Shown: piece by piece, positions 11,724-24,139 of the stretch
How the letters are laid out: each line of letters begins with the position of its first letter
How positions within the stretch are numbered: the stretch's first letter is position 1
Assembly: GCA_029931535.1 (NCBI GenBank)
Contig: JAQPZY010000931.1
Span: 496,001 to 560,000 of the forward strand
Direction of reading: 5' to 3'
Source of the DNA: Margaritifera margaritifera
Taxonomy: Eukaryota; Mollusca; Bivalvia; Unionida; Margaritiferidae
DNA: 64,000 nucleotides
Made by a program: the position numbers and the translations under genes
Notes under the pieces: generated by a model
Database searches by the model: none
Seen by the model: the letters and a program-made list of their open reading frames with translations, nothing else
What the model was told of the DNA's origin: nothing

Positions 11724-11993
11724 ACACTGCAGCCATCCCAGCAGAAATTTTGAGAATGGATGACCGATCTATTCAGTTGTTCAAAGAGGCTCTGACCTAT
11801 GGGGAAGAAAGAGTCTACAACATTCGTGTAATGGTTGTAGGTCATTTGGGTGTGGGCAAGACGACACTCATTAAACGTCTCTTAGGGAAGGAGGTCAACA
11901 TCAAAGAAAAGCAAAGTACAGAAGGCATTGTTGTCCACGTTCATTGTTGCAGGGTGTCAACTGATACATTTAAATGGACTTTAAATGTAGAAG
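11724..11993 (+). CDS. Roco (Roc-COR) gene, exon with the GTPase P-loop
   Basis: Internal exon of a Roco-family GTPase gene. The acceptor is ttcgattttag just before 11724 and the donor is gtaggt at 11994. The exon carries 2 nt of a split codon, 89 codons and 1 nt (phase 1 at both ends). The open frame includes GHLGVGKTT, the G1/P-loop that binds nucleotide phosphates, followed by KQSTEGI, which fits the switch I (G2) region of Roc domains. The ATG at 11756 is internal. The reading frame continues back to the acceptor, so an earlier exon must supply the first base of codon 1, and I could not find it. Roc domains act with a following COR domain as a dimeric GTPase unit. Molluscan Roco proteins often carry extra N-terminal modules, not visible here. 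Confidence 0.88.
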
Positions 11994-14426
11994 GTAGGTC
12001 ATTATTATTTATTCCAACACTTTAGCATCAAGTATGGGGATTTTTAATGATTTATGTCGACCACTTGATCTGTAAGAGGGATTCATGGCTATCCTGCCTG
12101 TGACTCCAAGGAGTGAAGAGGAAGGGGAGGGGAGGGCTAAAGGTAAATGTACACAATTTTCAGTTACAGTACCATTATTAAACAGCTTTTTGATATGCAG
12201 TCATATCTGGAAAATACGTCATACATTATATGTCACAAATTATTGGTCGTAATCCCTGAGTTACTGTCTGGGTGTGGGTGTATGCATATGTGTGTGTGTT
12301 TGTAATCCCTGGGTCACTGTCTTGTGTAGGTATATGTATATGTATATGTATTGTAATCTAGGTTCAACTTCGGATGCACTCAATTCGGTCAGTTTAAAAT
12401 CAGCTCTACGAATCTTTTTTTTATATATATTTTCACAAAAGTTTTTTTACACGGTCTAAGGGCGCCAAGAAGGGTATTGTTCTTCCTAATTTACTATTGT
12501 AAAAAGAAAGTTCTTCATTGATTTTAGTTGTAAGTAAAACAACATTGACATGTACACATTTTAACAAAATGTATACATGCACATTTTTGTAACTTTCAGT
12601 TGATGTTATAATCTGCTGGACGCTGTCAGCCAACGTAATTTTGCTTAAGTGTCACAAGTAATTTTATCTTCTAACATTATTAATAAAGATTTTCACATAT
12701 CTATTTTCAGCAGAATTTATTAAGTGTCCAAAATAATTACGCAGACATTATAAAACCCGTGTTTAACTTAAGAAGGAAGTCCATGGAGAAGATAAGATCA
12801 ATTTATTAGAAGAAAAATTATTATGTTCATTTAAAGTATGCATTTTTTTGTTTTTGTGAAAATTCTGCTTTGCACGTTCCATCCATCCCACTCCCATCCC
12901 TTCCCTCATTTATGCACAAGAAGCAGAAGGGAGACATGATATCATTGATAGAAATAGATTCTTGTCATATACTGTCGGGCATACTGTTATATTTACGTCT
13001 CTCTATCTCTCGTTCACTTTAGAAATACAGTTACGGAAGCTTGGCACGTATTCCAGCTTGGAAGTTGCAGTAAATTAACGTAGAAATGAAGGAAAACTTA
13101 ACAAGAAATGAACGCGATTATATTTAGTAAAACACTCATAAACACGTACGAAAGTCATACTTAAACATTTATGAAAATATTTGGCGTACTTTATTTTGTG
13201 AAACAAGACCCTGCCGTGTTCTCTGCATCTCTCGTCGTTTCCGAACATGTATGTTAGAGCCTTCTGATTAGTCATGTAGCACGCGTCTTTCGCAGCGATT
13301 ATATTTTTGCTGATTGTCAGTGTTGCAGAGGCACCTTCCTGACTCCTACAAATAGTGCTGAGTTTGGAGTCAAGCCTCCTAGTGAATTCGCCCAGGTCCC
13401 AAGTATTTCCAAATCTGTTAATCATTTCATTTTGGTAAACTTTGCTGCAATTGCAGTATCGTGTCTGAGGCGAAGCTTCACCAAATCCATCCCTGTTTGG
13501 TATGTATATAATATTAATTTACTATGCAGTCATGCTCCATTCACTTCAGTTCTTGGCCTACTGAATTCCCCTTCAGTCACCTTTCCGAGTTTTACCGAGT
13601 TCACTGTGAACTTCTCATTCTTACCAAGCTCTTTTTAAGCTTTTTACCGATTTCATACTGCCTTTATTTATTATTCTAATGCATGTTTATTGCAATATAA
13701 TTACTTCTCGTACATGTTCCTTCTTATGTAATCTTCTTCAAGGCATTAACAATCGAGTAAACGATTTAATTCATTCTAACATGAATGAAACACATGAATA
13801 AAGAAGGTATTGAATCCTATTTCACTTTTTCTCTCTATTCTCCAGTATATATCTGGCCCAAGGTTTGGTCAATGCTATCGACTGTTTTTGCAGCGAGACC
13901 TCATGAAACGGTTTTTGCGATCTGTGTGTCCCATTCTTGGCAAGAGCACCTCATAATTTGAAGGTTTAAAACTTAATACGCTACACTCCAAAATATAGTC
14001 CATATGACATACAATCAGACACATCTTATATATGCTAGTTGACTCTTGAGTTAATAAGCACATATAACAAGGTTCAGACACATAGAATGCACGAGCAGAT
14101 TTATGCAAAAGCACTCCAACCACCTAGCTAAACCCACAGGGGGACATATAAGAGTTTCAGGACCATTGGGCACATCCATGGACATCCACATCCCCTATCA
14201 TATCTGTAATTTTCAAGTCTGTATATGGAATGGTGTGAGAGAAGCTGCACAACATTACAAATACAAAAGCGCATTAACGGCCAGGATTATAATGTTCCCG
14301 CCTTTTTCTCTGAAAAGTGCATGTATATTTATGGTAATATAGCAGGGCACAGAGACATGACCTATCAGCAGTGCCTCTCAGATTTCCGCACAATAAAGTC
14401 TGTGGATATTTTAATCAGGTGATCAT

Positions 14427-15845
14427 TTCACAAAGCATACGTAACTTGCAGGTTGTTAAAGGCACTAAGGTGTATGTAAGTGACCATGCGTAATTTACGT
14501 ATGCTATGTTTCAAAAAAGTGTATGTAAGGGGATCGTAAGATATGTATATGTAACCTGGGTGTACGTATCTCTAATTCATATCATCATAACATCTAACAA
14601 AAGATCTCTCTTACGTTTTATTAAACGAAACGTGCTTTGTTCTGCTTTTGAGTAAAATGTCAACAAAATGGATGGTGCAGTACTGTTCGTTTTAAATTGT
14701 CATATAGAACGGTGCAAAAATCATCTCAAATTGTAAACAAGTGATTTAATAGATAGAGTCAGTGCCATCATCAGTGTGTAACTAAAAATGTAGTGAGAAA
14801 AAATGAAATAGTTGCAATGGTTGTTTAAAAGAAATTTAAACGACCACTCGAAGTGAAGAGAATTGTAATTGTATCCTCCTTTTCTTCTGCTTACACTGTT
14901 GGTCTATATTCCAATCTTTCAATGGTTTTGCACACAATTCCTTATTCGTTTTGCTTTCCTTGTAGTCAAAAATTGCAAAAAGGAAAGAGAAGAAAACGAA
15001 ATCTATTAAGAATGATGACTAAACAAACAAACTTTTCTTAATTTACTGCAGCTATTTGTGATATTACTACCATGCTAAATAATACAACTAATAGACGTCA
15101 ATAAAAACGATCACCATAGAGATGACATGATGATGACCACGATGATTGTTCTTCTTGATGTTGTTATTGCTGCTTATGATTTTTATCGTGACAACTTCGT
15201 TATCGTCATTGTCATCATCATCCCTGGTAACATTTCAGGACAGATGATACAAATGTAACATTCTTTCTGTACCACGTGTGTTTCAGGTTGTAATTGACAA
15301 CACTCAGAAAGAATCGAAGTAAATATTTTTTCTTTTTGGAGACATGTGACAAACTATTTATATATCATTTTGTATCGATTTTGTATAGCTGGATGTGACC
15401 ACTTTGTAAATGTATATTGGTAAAATAAAACCATGTTTTTGTTTTTACTTTGTACATGTTCATGCTGCATGTGAAAGCTTCCCAATTGGGTATGTGAACC
15501 TTTCTTGTTACATCATCTGTCTATGAAATTAAAACCATCTTCCCATGCAGTCTGTACAGTTCAGCAGAAACAGGTTACGGCTTTATCTGTTAATTTAATT
15601 CCTACCCAAACTATATCATCTTTGATTTAATCTCTATATTTGTTCTGTCTGTGGACAAGATGCAGAGATCAACATATTTGTTTACATTGATTATAAGTGA
15701 ATATAGGTCATTTACAGAGGGTTTGCAGAAAGTATTGGGCTTGTGTAACTTATGTAATATTTTGCTTCTTATTTGCAACTACTTGTAACTTAGGTACATG
15801 TAAGTTAGATGGATGCATGTAAGTTAGTACGTTTTGCGAAACAAC
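14427..15845. mobile_element. Possible non-autonomous DNA transposon with ~30 bp imperfect terminal inverted repeats
   Basis: The left end reads atttcacaaagcatacgtaa followed by cttgcag. The right end, reverse-complemented, reads gtttcgcaaaacgtactaac followed by ttacatg. Further copies of a gtaagttac/gtatgtaag motif lie just inside both ends (14470-14560 and 15745-15830). No transposase ORF and no convincing target-site duplication are visible. The interior around 15110-15230 is rich in gat/gtt triplets. The class is unknown. Confidence 0.45.
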
Positions 15846-16034
15846 CATATCAAGAAAAATCCAAACATTTTGGCCAAGGGGTAAACGAGATATTAAGGAT
15901 AGCCTATAAGCAGCACATGTATGGACCAGCGAACATCAGAGACCTACAGGTCCCCTACAAGTCAAGCATATATTACTAACATAAATCAGAATAAGTTATG
16001 TTCTTAAAAGTCTCTCAGTAGACAGTCCCCATTT

Positions 16035-16195
16035 TCTCCAACCCCTTTTCCAGGGGCTAATTCTTCAGGCCCACATTCTATCATCACCCCTTTTCCAGAA
16101 CTAAATCTTCAGGCCTCATGTTATCCCACCCCTTTTCGAAAGCTAATTCTTCAGGTCCTATTCTATCCTACCTCTTTTCTAGAGCTAATTCAACC
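16035..16195 (+). repeat. ~43 bp minisatellite, four units
   Basis: A unit close to accccttttccagagctaat followed by tcttcaggcccacattctatc repeats four times with substitutions. Confidence 0.85.
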
Positions 16196-17133
16196 TATTT
16201 AATTTGACTTAGTGATGCGCTATATATTTTAGTATCTTTCTTTGTTTTATTATAACAAGGTGGGCTACATTAATGTGTACCGTAATCTATAATATGCTGT
16301 GTGTTACTCTTGTAGGTTTCATAACATACCAGACACCCTTATATTATCCGACATAAGTGTCAGATCTTTATATACAATGTGACAATTACAGCTTGGCATG
16401 GGTAGAAATGAAAGACCCGGTGGTAAATACATTAAATGTACCTTGTACATACACTTGACAAAGGATATTGGTCATCTTTCTTTGGCGGGAATGCAGAGGT
16501 TGTTTAACTTGTAGAGTGGATACCACGGCAGATGAATTCAACGGTGACTAATTTTGTAGGATATATAAAGGGCACATTGGGCCTATTCTGCATACCCAAA
16601 CCTGTAGGTGGTGCATGAAAAAGATCTTAAATATCTTTATTTCTCTGCTTCATACAAACCAACCAGCGAACTAAGTCCGCTCCTTTCGGGTTATAATTTA
16701 ATTGAATCACAATACAGATGGGATGATTGAATACCAATTTATATTTCATGATTTTCTGTTTAAAACTGTGTGTATATAAAATTTCACTGAATGGCATTAA
16801 GCACATATCATTTATTATATTTTATTTACAAGTATTATTTATTGCAATTCACACGTGTAAAAACAAATTCAGACAACATATACACAGGTGTATGATACAA
16901 TAAAAAATGACATTGGATGCATGTGAATTTAATATTGATGATCATGTAGCTGTTTTGGACTCCGTCTGAAAGTCGGGCCCTTTATTTGTACTTATACAAT
17001 CACTACCCAAAAATGATAATTTGTTTACACATTAGTTTTCATACTTTCAAAAAGTGTTATTACATAAATTAAGGTGTGACAAAATCGTTTCATTTATATT
17101 GCATATTACCATAACTGTGAAGTTTTTTTGTTG

Positions 17134-17220
17134 CAAGACAAAATGTTCTGTAAGAGAAGATGTTCTGTAAGGCAAAATGTTCTTTAAGACAAGATGTTCT
17201 GTAAGACAAGATGTTCTGCT
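17134..17220 (+). repeat. ~17 bp minisatellite, five units
   Basis: A unit close to aagacaagatgttctgt recurs five times with small changes. On the minus strand the repeats stay open and encode a short leucine- and serine-rich ORF that I regard as spurious. Confidence 0.9.
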
Positions 17221-17698
17221 TCACTTTCTTATATTTTACCTGATAATTCATCAGTAAGCACTGTTTGAGTTGTTTTAAGTATGAAAGCTTGCTTAGCAAT
17301 TTGTAATGTATTCTCATAACGAATTACTATTTTCTTCTTCGTCTATTTTTGTAGATGCATTTACAAATCATTAAGAAAAAATTATGTTCTTAAATATGGA
17401 AATATATTTACATATATACTTTACAGAAGATAATCTATATGTTAAATTGACAACATAGTGTATGTGTTTGCGTGTGCGCAAGCAAAAGAAGTGAAGTAAG
17501 GCACGTGTGACCGGATGAATTTTCATAAAAATATTGGATCAAGCTACATAAAACAATCCTGTATGTTTGCTACATGAGATAGGCTACCGTTTAATTTTCA
17601 TCTTATCAACTCTGGCCATATCGGCGACAATAAAGTACGCTCAGGATGAGCTAATACCAGTGTTTTCTTCTACTTTTATCGAAAGCAGTGTGTGCCTA

Positions 17699-17821
17699 CA
17701 GGGCTGAGCCTATTTTTGTTTTCATCTACTAGTCCCGGACTAGCGATTTGGAAAATTTTACTTGCCCGACTTCAAAAATGAATAGTCCAGGACGTCGGGC
17801 TATGGGATGAGCTCAGCCCTG
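17699..17821. mobile_element. MITE-like 123 bp element, copy 1
   Basis: It is bounded by CAGGGCTGAGC (17699-17709) and GCTCAGCCCTG (17811-17821), an 11 bp perfect inverted repeat of hAT-like character. Its inner ~95 bp, including ggactagcgatttgg, ttacttgcccgacttcaa and atgaatagtcc, recur at 18662-18777. No target-site duplication is obvious. A larger 17699-18777 element with these outer ends is an alternative reading. Confidence 0.5.
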
Positions 17822-18661
17822 AAGATGATTAAGAAGAACCTGCAAGTCTTTCCTCCCATATTTCAACAGAGCTGCCCTCTCATGAAGAAAGGGCCTGTAG
17901 TCAAATGCTCTAAAGCATCTCAAAGGTTCTGCTTATGTCTCTTTGGAGAAATAGCTACCGCACATTCAGTAGCAGTCTTACGTTTTACTCCTCCACTTTT
18001 AAAAAAAAAGTCCTTCTCCTAATCGCCCTTATCACGTTCGTTGCGAAAATAATTTAGCAAACTCATTTTATCCACAGAGTAACTATCAGCTTGCTTGACA
18101 ACTACTTCTAAAGTGATCATAACATACATTTTCTCTTTTATATACGAACCGAGACAGCTCATTAATTAGCGTAGTTGTTTCGCTTCAAACGCAATATCGC
18201 ACGTGGAAGTTATTCATCTGTTAAATCAATTAAAAATTAAAGAATCATATTACTGTCATTTAATCAGTTCATAAAGGAAACCAACACTGATGTCGGTAAA
18301 GTACCTTTCATTAATTTAATTACACCGACTCGCTGGATTAAAATCATAGTGAGCCGCTCGTGATGATCTGGCTTGAGTAAACACAATGCAACAAAGTCGC
18401 TTAAAACACTGCTAATTGATCATACTGGCTTTCTTTTGTTCGACGTGTTTTGATTTGCCGATAATTTGGTCGCTTAGCTCAATATGCAGTCAAGCGGTAA
18501 CAGTACGTGCGCATATGCAAAATTATCACTGACCACATTTATGTGCTATACAGAATGTAAATGTATACGTGAAGAGGGGTAGAATCAAGTATTCAGTACG
18601 CCCGGAGGGCATGATTGGCCAAATGAAGGTAGATATAGTGATTAAAGCACGAAAATAAGGA

Positions 18662-18777
18662 CTTGCCCGAGTTTTTTAAAAGCACTTGTCCCTGACTAGC
18701 GACTTGGAAAAGTTTACTTGCCCGACTTCAATAATGAATAGTCCTGGACGTCTCGCTATGGGATTTGCTCAGCCCTG
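18662..18777 (+). repeat. Second copy of the 17.7 kb MITE-like sequence (left end missing)
   Basis: This copy is in direct orientation to 17725-17821 and shares ctgactagcgacttggaaaa, ttacttgcccgacttcaata and the terminal gctcagccctg. The opening inverted-repeat end is absent. Confidence 0.75.
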
Positions 18778-20592
18778 ACCTAATTAGAATAAGTCCAGTC
18801 TGCAAAATGTGGTGTACGAAGATTTACCATTTATATTGGCACACAAATGGCGGTGAGATAAGAACATTGTACCGTTGGTCCCAGTATCCGTGGAGACCTG
18901 GAATACGTCATAGTGGTGCCTCTTTGACAAAATGGTTACGAGTGATGATACTTAGACTCATTGAAGCGCGAACTGCATTAGGTCACATACAAATGTCTCT
19001 CTGGTTTAGGTCCAGAAAGTGGCACAAATAGGATACGTCCGAAGGGTCTGCTCTCCCTCTGATGGCGCAGTGGTTTCTTACTACTCGCAGAACAGCCTTC
19101 CATCGCTTCTGTACTTAGTCTACGAATGGGTGTTGAATTGTATATATGGAAAAATTCCTACATGTCTTGAACGCATAATGATCAAGGTTGGGGAGTGTCG
19201 AGCATCATCACAAACCATGGGGAAAACTCCGCTATGCTCTCTTATCACTTGTGTCTACCTGCGGTAATAGTTCCTCATTTCGCATGAATATGCATAAACC
19301 TGCTTAACCAATCACTGCGAGTGCTAGTAAAAGTTTCTAGCAGTTTGACCCAGCATGACCGTTCATGCTGATGGAATGAGCCGAGCAAAGCTTCTCTTCC
19401 AAACACAGGGAATTATCAATCAAATAAAAGAGCACTTTCATTGATGTGTATGAGATTGTTACAATATGTTGTTGATAATGTATTTTTCTGTATGCATATT
19501 CAGGACAAATGAGAAAATCTTGTTGCAGGCAGCCACGTGTGGAACATGGGTGTAGCGGATTGTCGCCCGTGGTTTGCAATAACGAGTGTACGGTTGATCA
19601 CTCTACTTATCCAGTTGAGAATGCTTCGATAAATTATCTAAAGTCCGTATGGACATATAATACAATACATAGTGTGTGCATTGCAGGCGGTACAGTCTTT
19701 TCAGCCAAACATTGGTGCAATCTGTCATCATTGTTTATCTCTTAGGCTATATAAATAAATGTAGCCTAGTCATACCAAGCCTAGCTTTTCCAAGTTATTA
19801 ATTTGCAAGTAGACTGAACATCTGATGCTATTCAGGTATGTTGTGCTTATTACTTAACCAAAGCCCTTCATAATCATGAATATCGTGAAACACAATGCTG
19901 GCATTAGCTAATCTTGAGTGTACTATAGGATGTGATGATGTCGGCATACATACATGACCAGTTAAAATCGTTGTCCCACCCGCGAACTTGATCTCCATAT
20001 TACCTTCACGACAAATGGCAAGGTGATTAATTTTGCATCATTCTTGGAGGATGTATTTTCAAAAATGCTATCAGATGAGTGATTTTCCTTTTACTTGACA
20101 GCAGCTCATACAATATTTCAGGTTCCATGTCAGCCAGGTAGGATATAGCGTGCAGTTCAGCTATGTTCTCTATGGACACAGCTTTCAGAAATATGTTGGG
20201 GATTTTAAAGTAACTGACATTGACTGAACGAAACAAATTAAGTCTTAAGTAGAGCGTTTTGCTGTATAGTATTTATAGAAATACCGCAACAACCAGATAA
20301 CTGGGAATGTGCTGCATTACATGTATCCACAGGATCCATACCACCACATACCGATATACCGGTTAAACTGCACAGCCATATTACTTTTCACTTGAATTAT
20401 GTAGAATGTTTATAATATAAAATATCTGTAAACAAGATGTTCAGAAAGTCTTTAATTTCTCTCAGACACCACTATTGTGAATGCTGGATTTTTAAGCATA
20501 TTTAAATCCATGTATACCACACATTTCATTGTGGTTATTGATTTACATAAGTACACAACTGCTGATTCAGTTCAGTGATTGATCTCTTTCAG

Positions 20593-21126
20593 ATTCAGAG
20601 CAGAACTTGAGGCTACAGCGTCTAGCCAAGGTCCTGAATGATAAATTACGGAAGAGTAATTCAACTGACAAGAGAGAGAAGGAGGTTGAGGTCATTCAAA
20701 CAGGAGAGAAAAAGGTCCATGCTGGTGACGTGAACATAAAACGAGACCATGCCCGCCATTTGGAGAATGTTGATCAGGGCATTCCATGTAGTTCTGATCC
20801 AGATAAATTCCTCTCAGACGAAATCGAGGATCTTGGTGTAAAAGACACTAAATCAACTATAAGGAAAGTTAGTGATGACCCAGCAGTGGAAATGTTGAAA
20901 TTACTGCACGATAAGGTTGATAAACTAAAACAAGAAACAGATGAAAATGTGCCTCTAACGTTGGTGGACTTTGCTGGTCAATACTCATTCTACACGACAC
21001 ATCAGACATTTCTAACAGAACGGGCAATATACATCCTGGTTTCAAATATCAGTGAACAAGTTACAGATCCAGTGGAAGATGATTGCTATTTTGATATGGA
21101 TGGAATTAAATTATGCAAAGTATACG
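20593..21126 (+). CDS. Roco gene, exon with charged insertion and G3 (DFAGQ) motif
   Basis: The acceptor is ctctttcag before 20593 and the donor is gtaagt at 21127. The exon is 534 nt, phase 1 to phase 1. It joins the previous exon in frame through a shared GAT codon. The first ~115 codons encode a strongly charged stretch (many K, E, D, with an REKEVEVI run) that is not part of a minimal Roc fold. The last ~60 codons give LTLVDFAGQYSFYTTHQTFL, the G3/switch II motif DxxG in the form usual for Roco proteins, then an ILVSNIS strand. In the joined protein, P-loop and DFAGQ lie about 170 residues apart, far more than in a compact Roc domain, and the insertion accounts for it. The exon ends inside a codon that the next exon completes as GAA. 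Confidence 0.88.
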
Positions 21127-21239
21127 GTAAGTTTACCCATATACGCTTTTACAAAGAAAAAAGAAATATATTCTCTATTCCTTAGATCTGACTTACAATA
21201 GCATGGTTGTATCTCTTCTTCTCGTTAAGGCGAGTGCAA

Positions 21240-22000
21240 ATATAAATTGTTTATGTCTGTCTGGGACTCTGTCCATCTGTGAATGCTCTAGCACCCACAT
21301 GTATCACTAGATTTGAACCAGATCTGATGTGAAGCCTCGAGGAAACAACAACTCATAAGAGTTTGATGATGAGAACATTCTGCACATATTTCTTATAGTT
21401 ATGGTCCTTTGTCACCTTTGCATAAGTATTGATTATGCACAACCTTGTGAACACTCTAGCTTCCACATTTATTATTATAGTTGACATGAATCTGTGCAAA
21501 AAGTTTCGTTCAAATCGATGATAAATATATTTGCGTTGTATTTATGTGTGTTATTGCCCTTGATTAACTTAGAATAGGCATCCACATTGGTTGTGAACAC
21601 TTTAGCATTTATACCTCTTGCTTGATTTCAATCAAATTCACAAAATGGCTTCATCTAAATAAGAGCTCAGACAAACTTAACAATTACCAGATTTTGACTA
21701 TTTTAGAGAGTTATGGACTCTAATATAATAAGAATCCCACTGGTTTGTGAACATTCTAGCATTTACATTACTTTTTCAAATACATTGGCTGTAAAGCTTT
21801 ATTTCAACAAGGTCTCTCACGACTTTGAAAATTATATTTTTCATATTTCTTACACTTGTACCCCTTGAGCACTAAGCAATGAGCATCCCTATGAATACTC
21901 TAGCATTGACAGCTTTGTCACCAATATGTATTATGTTACGATGTTCATCTATTTAAGATGCCATTAAATGCTAGTTCATACATTGATATAATGCAGTTTC
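21240..22000 (+). repeat. Tandem array, ~145-165 bp unit (type 3)
   Basis: A phrase close to ttgtgaacactctagcattt followed by acat recurs near 21280, 21447, 21592, 21757 and 21895, with looser matches between. The array opens with a gtctgtctgggactctgtcc lead-in, similar to the start of the arrays at 26.5 and 31.2 kb. Confidence 0.7.
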
Positions 22001-23412
22001 CCGACTTATTTATCTCGACAAGTGCTGGGAGAAATACGATGATCATTCGATTTGGACCATATTTTATAAAGCTCTGGTTCTTCATTGATTTAGAATATTG
22101 TAATGGCTTGTGAGTCTGTCATATCAGTTATATAGTTTCATATTTAGCAAGATTATAAATTATATCAAGTTTAAGAAAGATTTTGACATCAATTTGCTTA
22201 AATATTTCCTATGATTACCTCAGTAATATACATAATTCCTAGTCCTGAAGCCTTTTAGTGGGAGGTGGCATGGGGCAGTGATCATGTTAGTGGCAGTTTT
22301 TTTGTGGTTTTCGTAGGGTTTTTTCTTCATTTGTGGTTGAATGTTTTGATCATTTTCTCACAAAATGCGGTTTCAATTGTTTAATTATATTTTAACAATT
22401 ACAGATAATGGCATTTTATAACTGATACAACTTGTAATACAACCTATATCTAGGAAGATTCATTTTAGCCAAACATTTAATTGAAAATATCGTATGATAC
22501 TGTACTCGTGCCATTAGTATACGGATATCCTAAATGACTCTTAGCCGTACATAACTGTAGAAGACAGATCAGAATGGATTATTTACCATTTTAAGGCAGA
22601 AGAATTAATTTGGTTCAGACATGTCAGGACAATTTAACATGATTAGGTCATGTCAGTTAGTTGACAATCAGTCGATTACATTCAAACAATATAACATTAT
22701 TATTTTAGAGGTTGCCTTGGTTTAGAAACAAAAGTGCTACCTCATTATTGCTAGTTGGTTTGCCTCCTGCTTGTACACATTTAACCCATTGGCTGAGAAT
22801 GGCACATATCAGTCAGCTATCACATAACAGACATTCCAGTGGACCGCTAACCAATTAACCTATCGCCAAATGTTATAGTCAAACACATGTCGATATCTAT
22901 GGGTCACTGACCAATATTATCTCTCAGGGCCTAAATAGTTTGTTTCTGACTCACCGCCCAGTTTGACATAAGCCATGCATTGGTCACACAACAAAATCTG
23001 GCATGCAAAATGTTGTAAACCCATACAATAAATGCTTTGTTTTAGCTGAGGTTGATGAATAATAAATGTTTAATTGATAAAGGCCAGGCTTATATTGGTG
23101 TTTCACGTATTACATGCTAAATTTGCCGATTTACAATAATGTGTAACACTACGGGGCTTTCTCTATAAAACAACTAACTTCGACTTGCATCAATATTCTT
23201 TTATGACTCTTTTCAGACATTTAAAGCTTAAAAATCACACTTGATTCAATTTATAGGAACAACTAAGAAATAGTAAAGGTCCAACAGGCTAAGATAGCCA
23301 TTGGACCTTGGACCACGGCAACGTTCATACCCTGATCTCTGGGAAAGATATTAGGCATTATATTATGTTGTGTGCTGCATTTATGATATATGGAAGAGAT
23401 GTCGGAGTTAGG

Positions 23413-23591
23413 AAGAGATGTGTTCACTTTGAATGAAATATATTCTAATTAACTTGGAAGCCTTAGTGTATGTACATGTACAGTTGTACACTGCATTATT
23501 AGTGTATGTACATGTACAGTTGTACACTACATTTACATTATTTCAGGCGCTAGCAAGAAATGTGCTTAGTTTGAATGAAATATATTCTTAT
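23413..23591 (+). repeat. Nested direct repeats
   Basis: Inside, two adjacent 35 bp copies (23465-23534) read tagtgtatgtacatgtacag followed by ttgtacactgcatt, nearly identical. Outside, a ~30 bp phrase close to gaatgaaatatattct is present at 23431 and 23573. The inner unit contains the palindrome tgtacatgtaca. Confidence 0.9.
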
Positions 23592-24032
23592 TTGCAAGGA
23601 AATCTTAATCAGCACAGACTGTAAAACCCCAATATTAGAACATTGAAACTTAAGTCTCATACCTACAGATATGTTATCACAGATTAATGTTACCTTCCGT
23701 CTATTTAAAGATAACAAAATGTTTTAATATAATATCTTAATGCACTTAACTGGTCATTTCATGGTAATAGTACTGAAATTCGTTAATAATAAGCACACAT
23801 GATAGGTTCTATTTATCACAAAAGTATGAGAAATGTAATGTTTTGTTGAATGAATTGCTAAAACTTAAACGGCAAGTCTTCACTTCCATTAGGATGCCAT
23901 GGGTGTATTTATTTGTGTGTAACATGTTTTTATTAGGAACTTGTGGATACTTTATTTTGGTGCTGTCATATGTTATATAACTTCTTCACGTTCTTATAAT
24001 GGTGCCACTTCTGTGTTACTTTCCTTGTTTAG

Positions 24033-24139
24033 AACTTGTGGAAGTTTGGTTGAACTCCATACATTGTTGTGCTCCATCCCCTGAAGCAGATACTCCGCCA
24101 GTGATTCTGGTGGGTACACATGTGGATAAAATTCAACAG
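24033..24139 (+). CDS. Roco gene, exon with the THVDK (G4) motif
   Basis: The acceptor is ccttgtttag before 24033 and the donor is gtacgt at 24140. The exon is 107 nt, entering at phase 1 and leaving at phase 0. Joined to the previous exon it reads through a GAA codon into LVEVWLNSIHCC and ends VILVGTHVDKIQQ. THVDK stands in for the NKxD G4 motif that selects guanine in small GTPases; a T-x-x-D form is usual in Roco proteins. The exon is too short to be noticed as a stand-alone ORF. It is supported by both splice sites, exact phase and position in the Roc domain. Confidence 0.9.

Larger units (their letters stand above)
11994..20592 (+). other. Roco intron 1 (8.6 kb)
   Basis: This intron runs from the gtaggt donor to a ctctttcag acceptor. 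It holds a GT-rich stretch at 12256-12300, an unassigned minus-strand ORF at 13075-13425, a possible inverted-repeat element at 14427-15845, minisatellites at 16035-16195 and 17134-17220, and paired repeats at 17699-17821 and 18662-18777. Remaining parts, including 12500-13070, 15850-16030, 16200-17130, 17830-18650 and 18790-20590, show no feature I can support. Confidence 0.8.
21127..24032 (+). other. Roco intron 2 (2.9 kb)
   Basis: This intron contains a tandem array at 21240-22000 and nested direct repeats at 23413-23591. The rest (22000-23400 and 23640-24030) shows nothing I can support. The acceptor is ccttgtttag. Confidence 0.8.

Noticed and set aside
18765..19267. Two adjoining plus-strand ORFs of 88 and 82 codons
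   Set aside because: No family resemblance and no splice or start context; likely chance in a more GC-rich patch.
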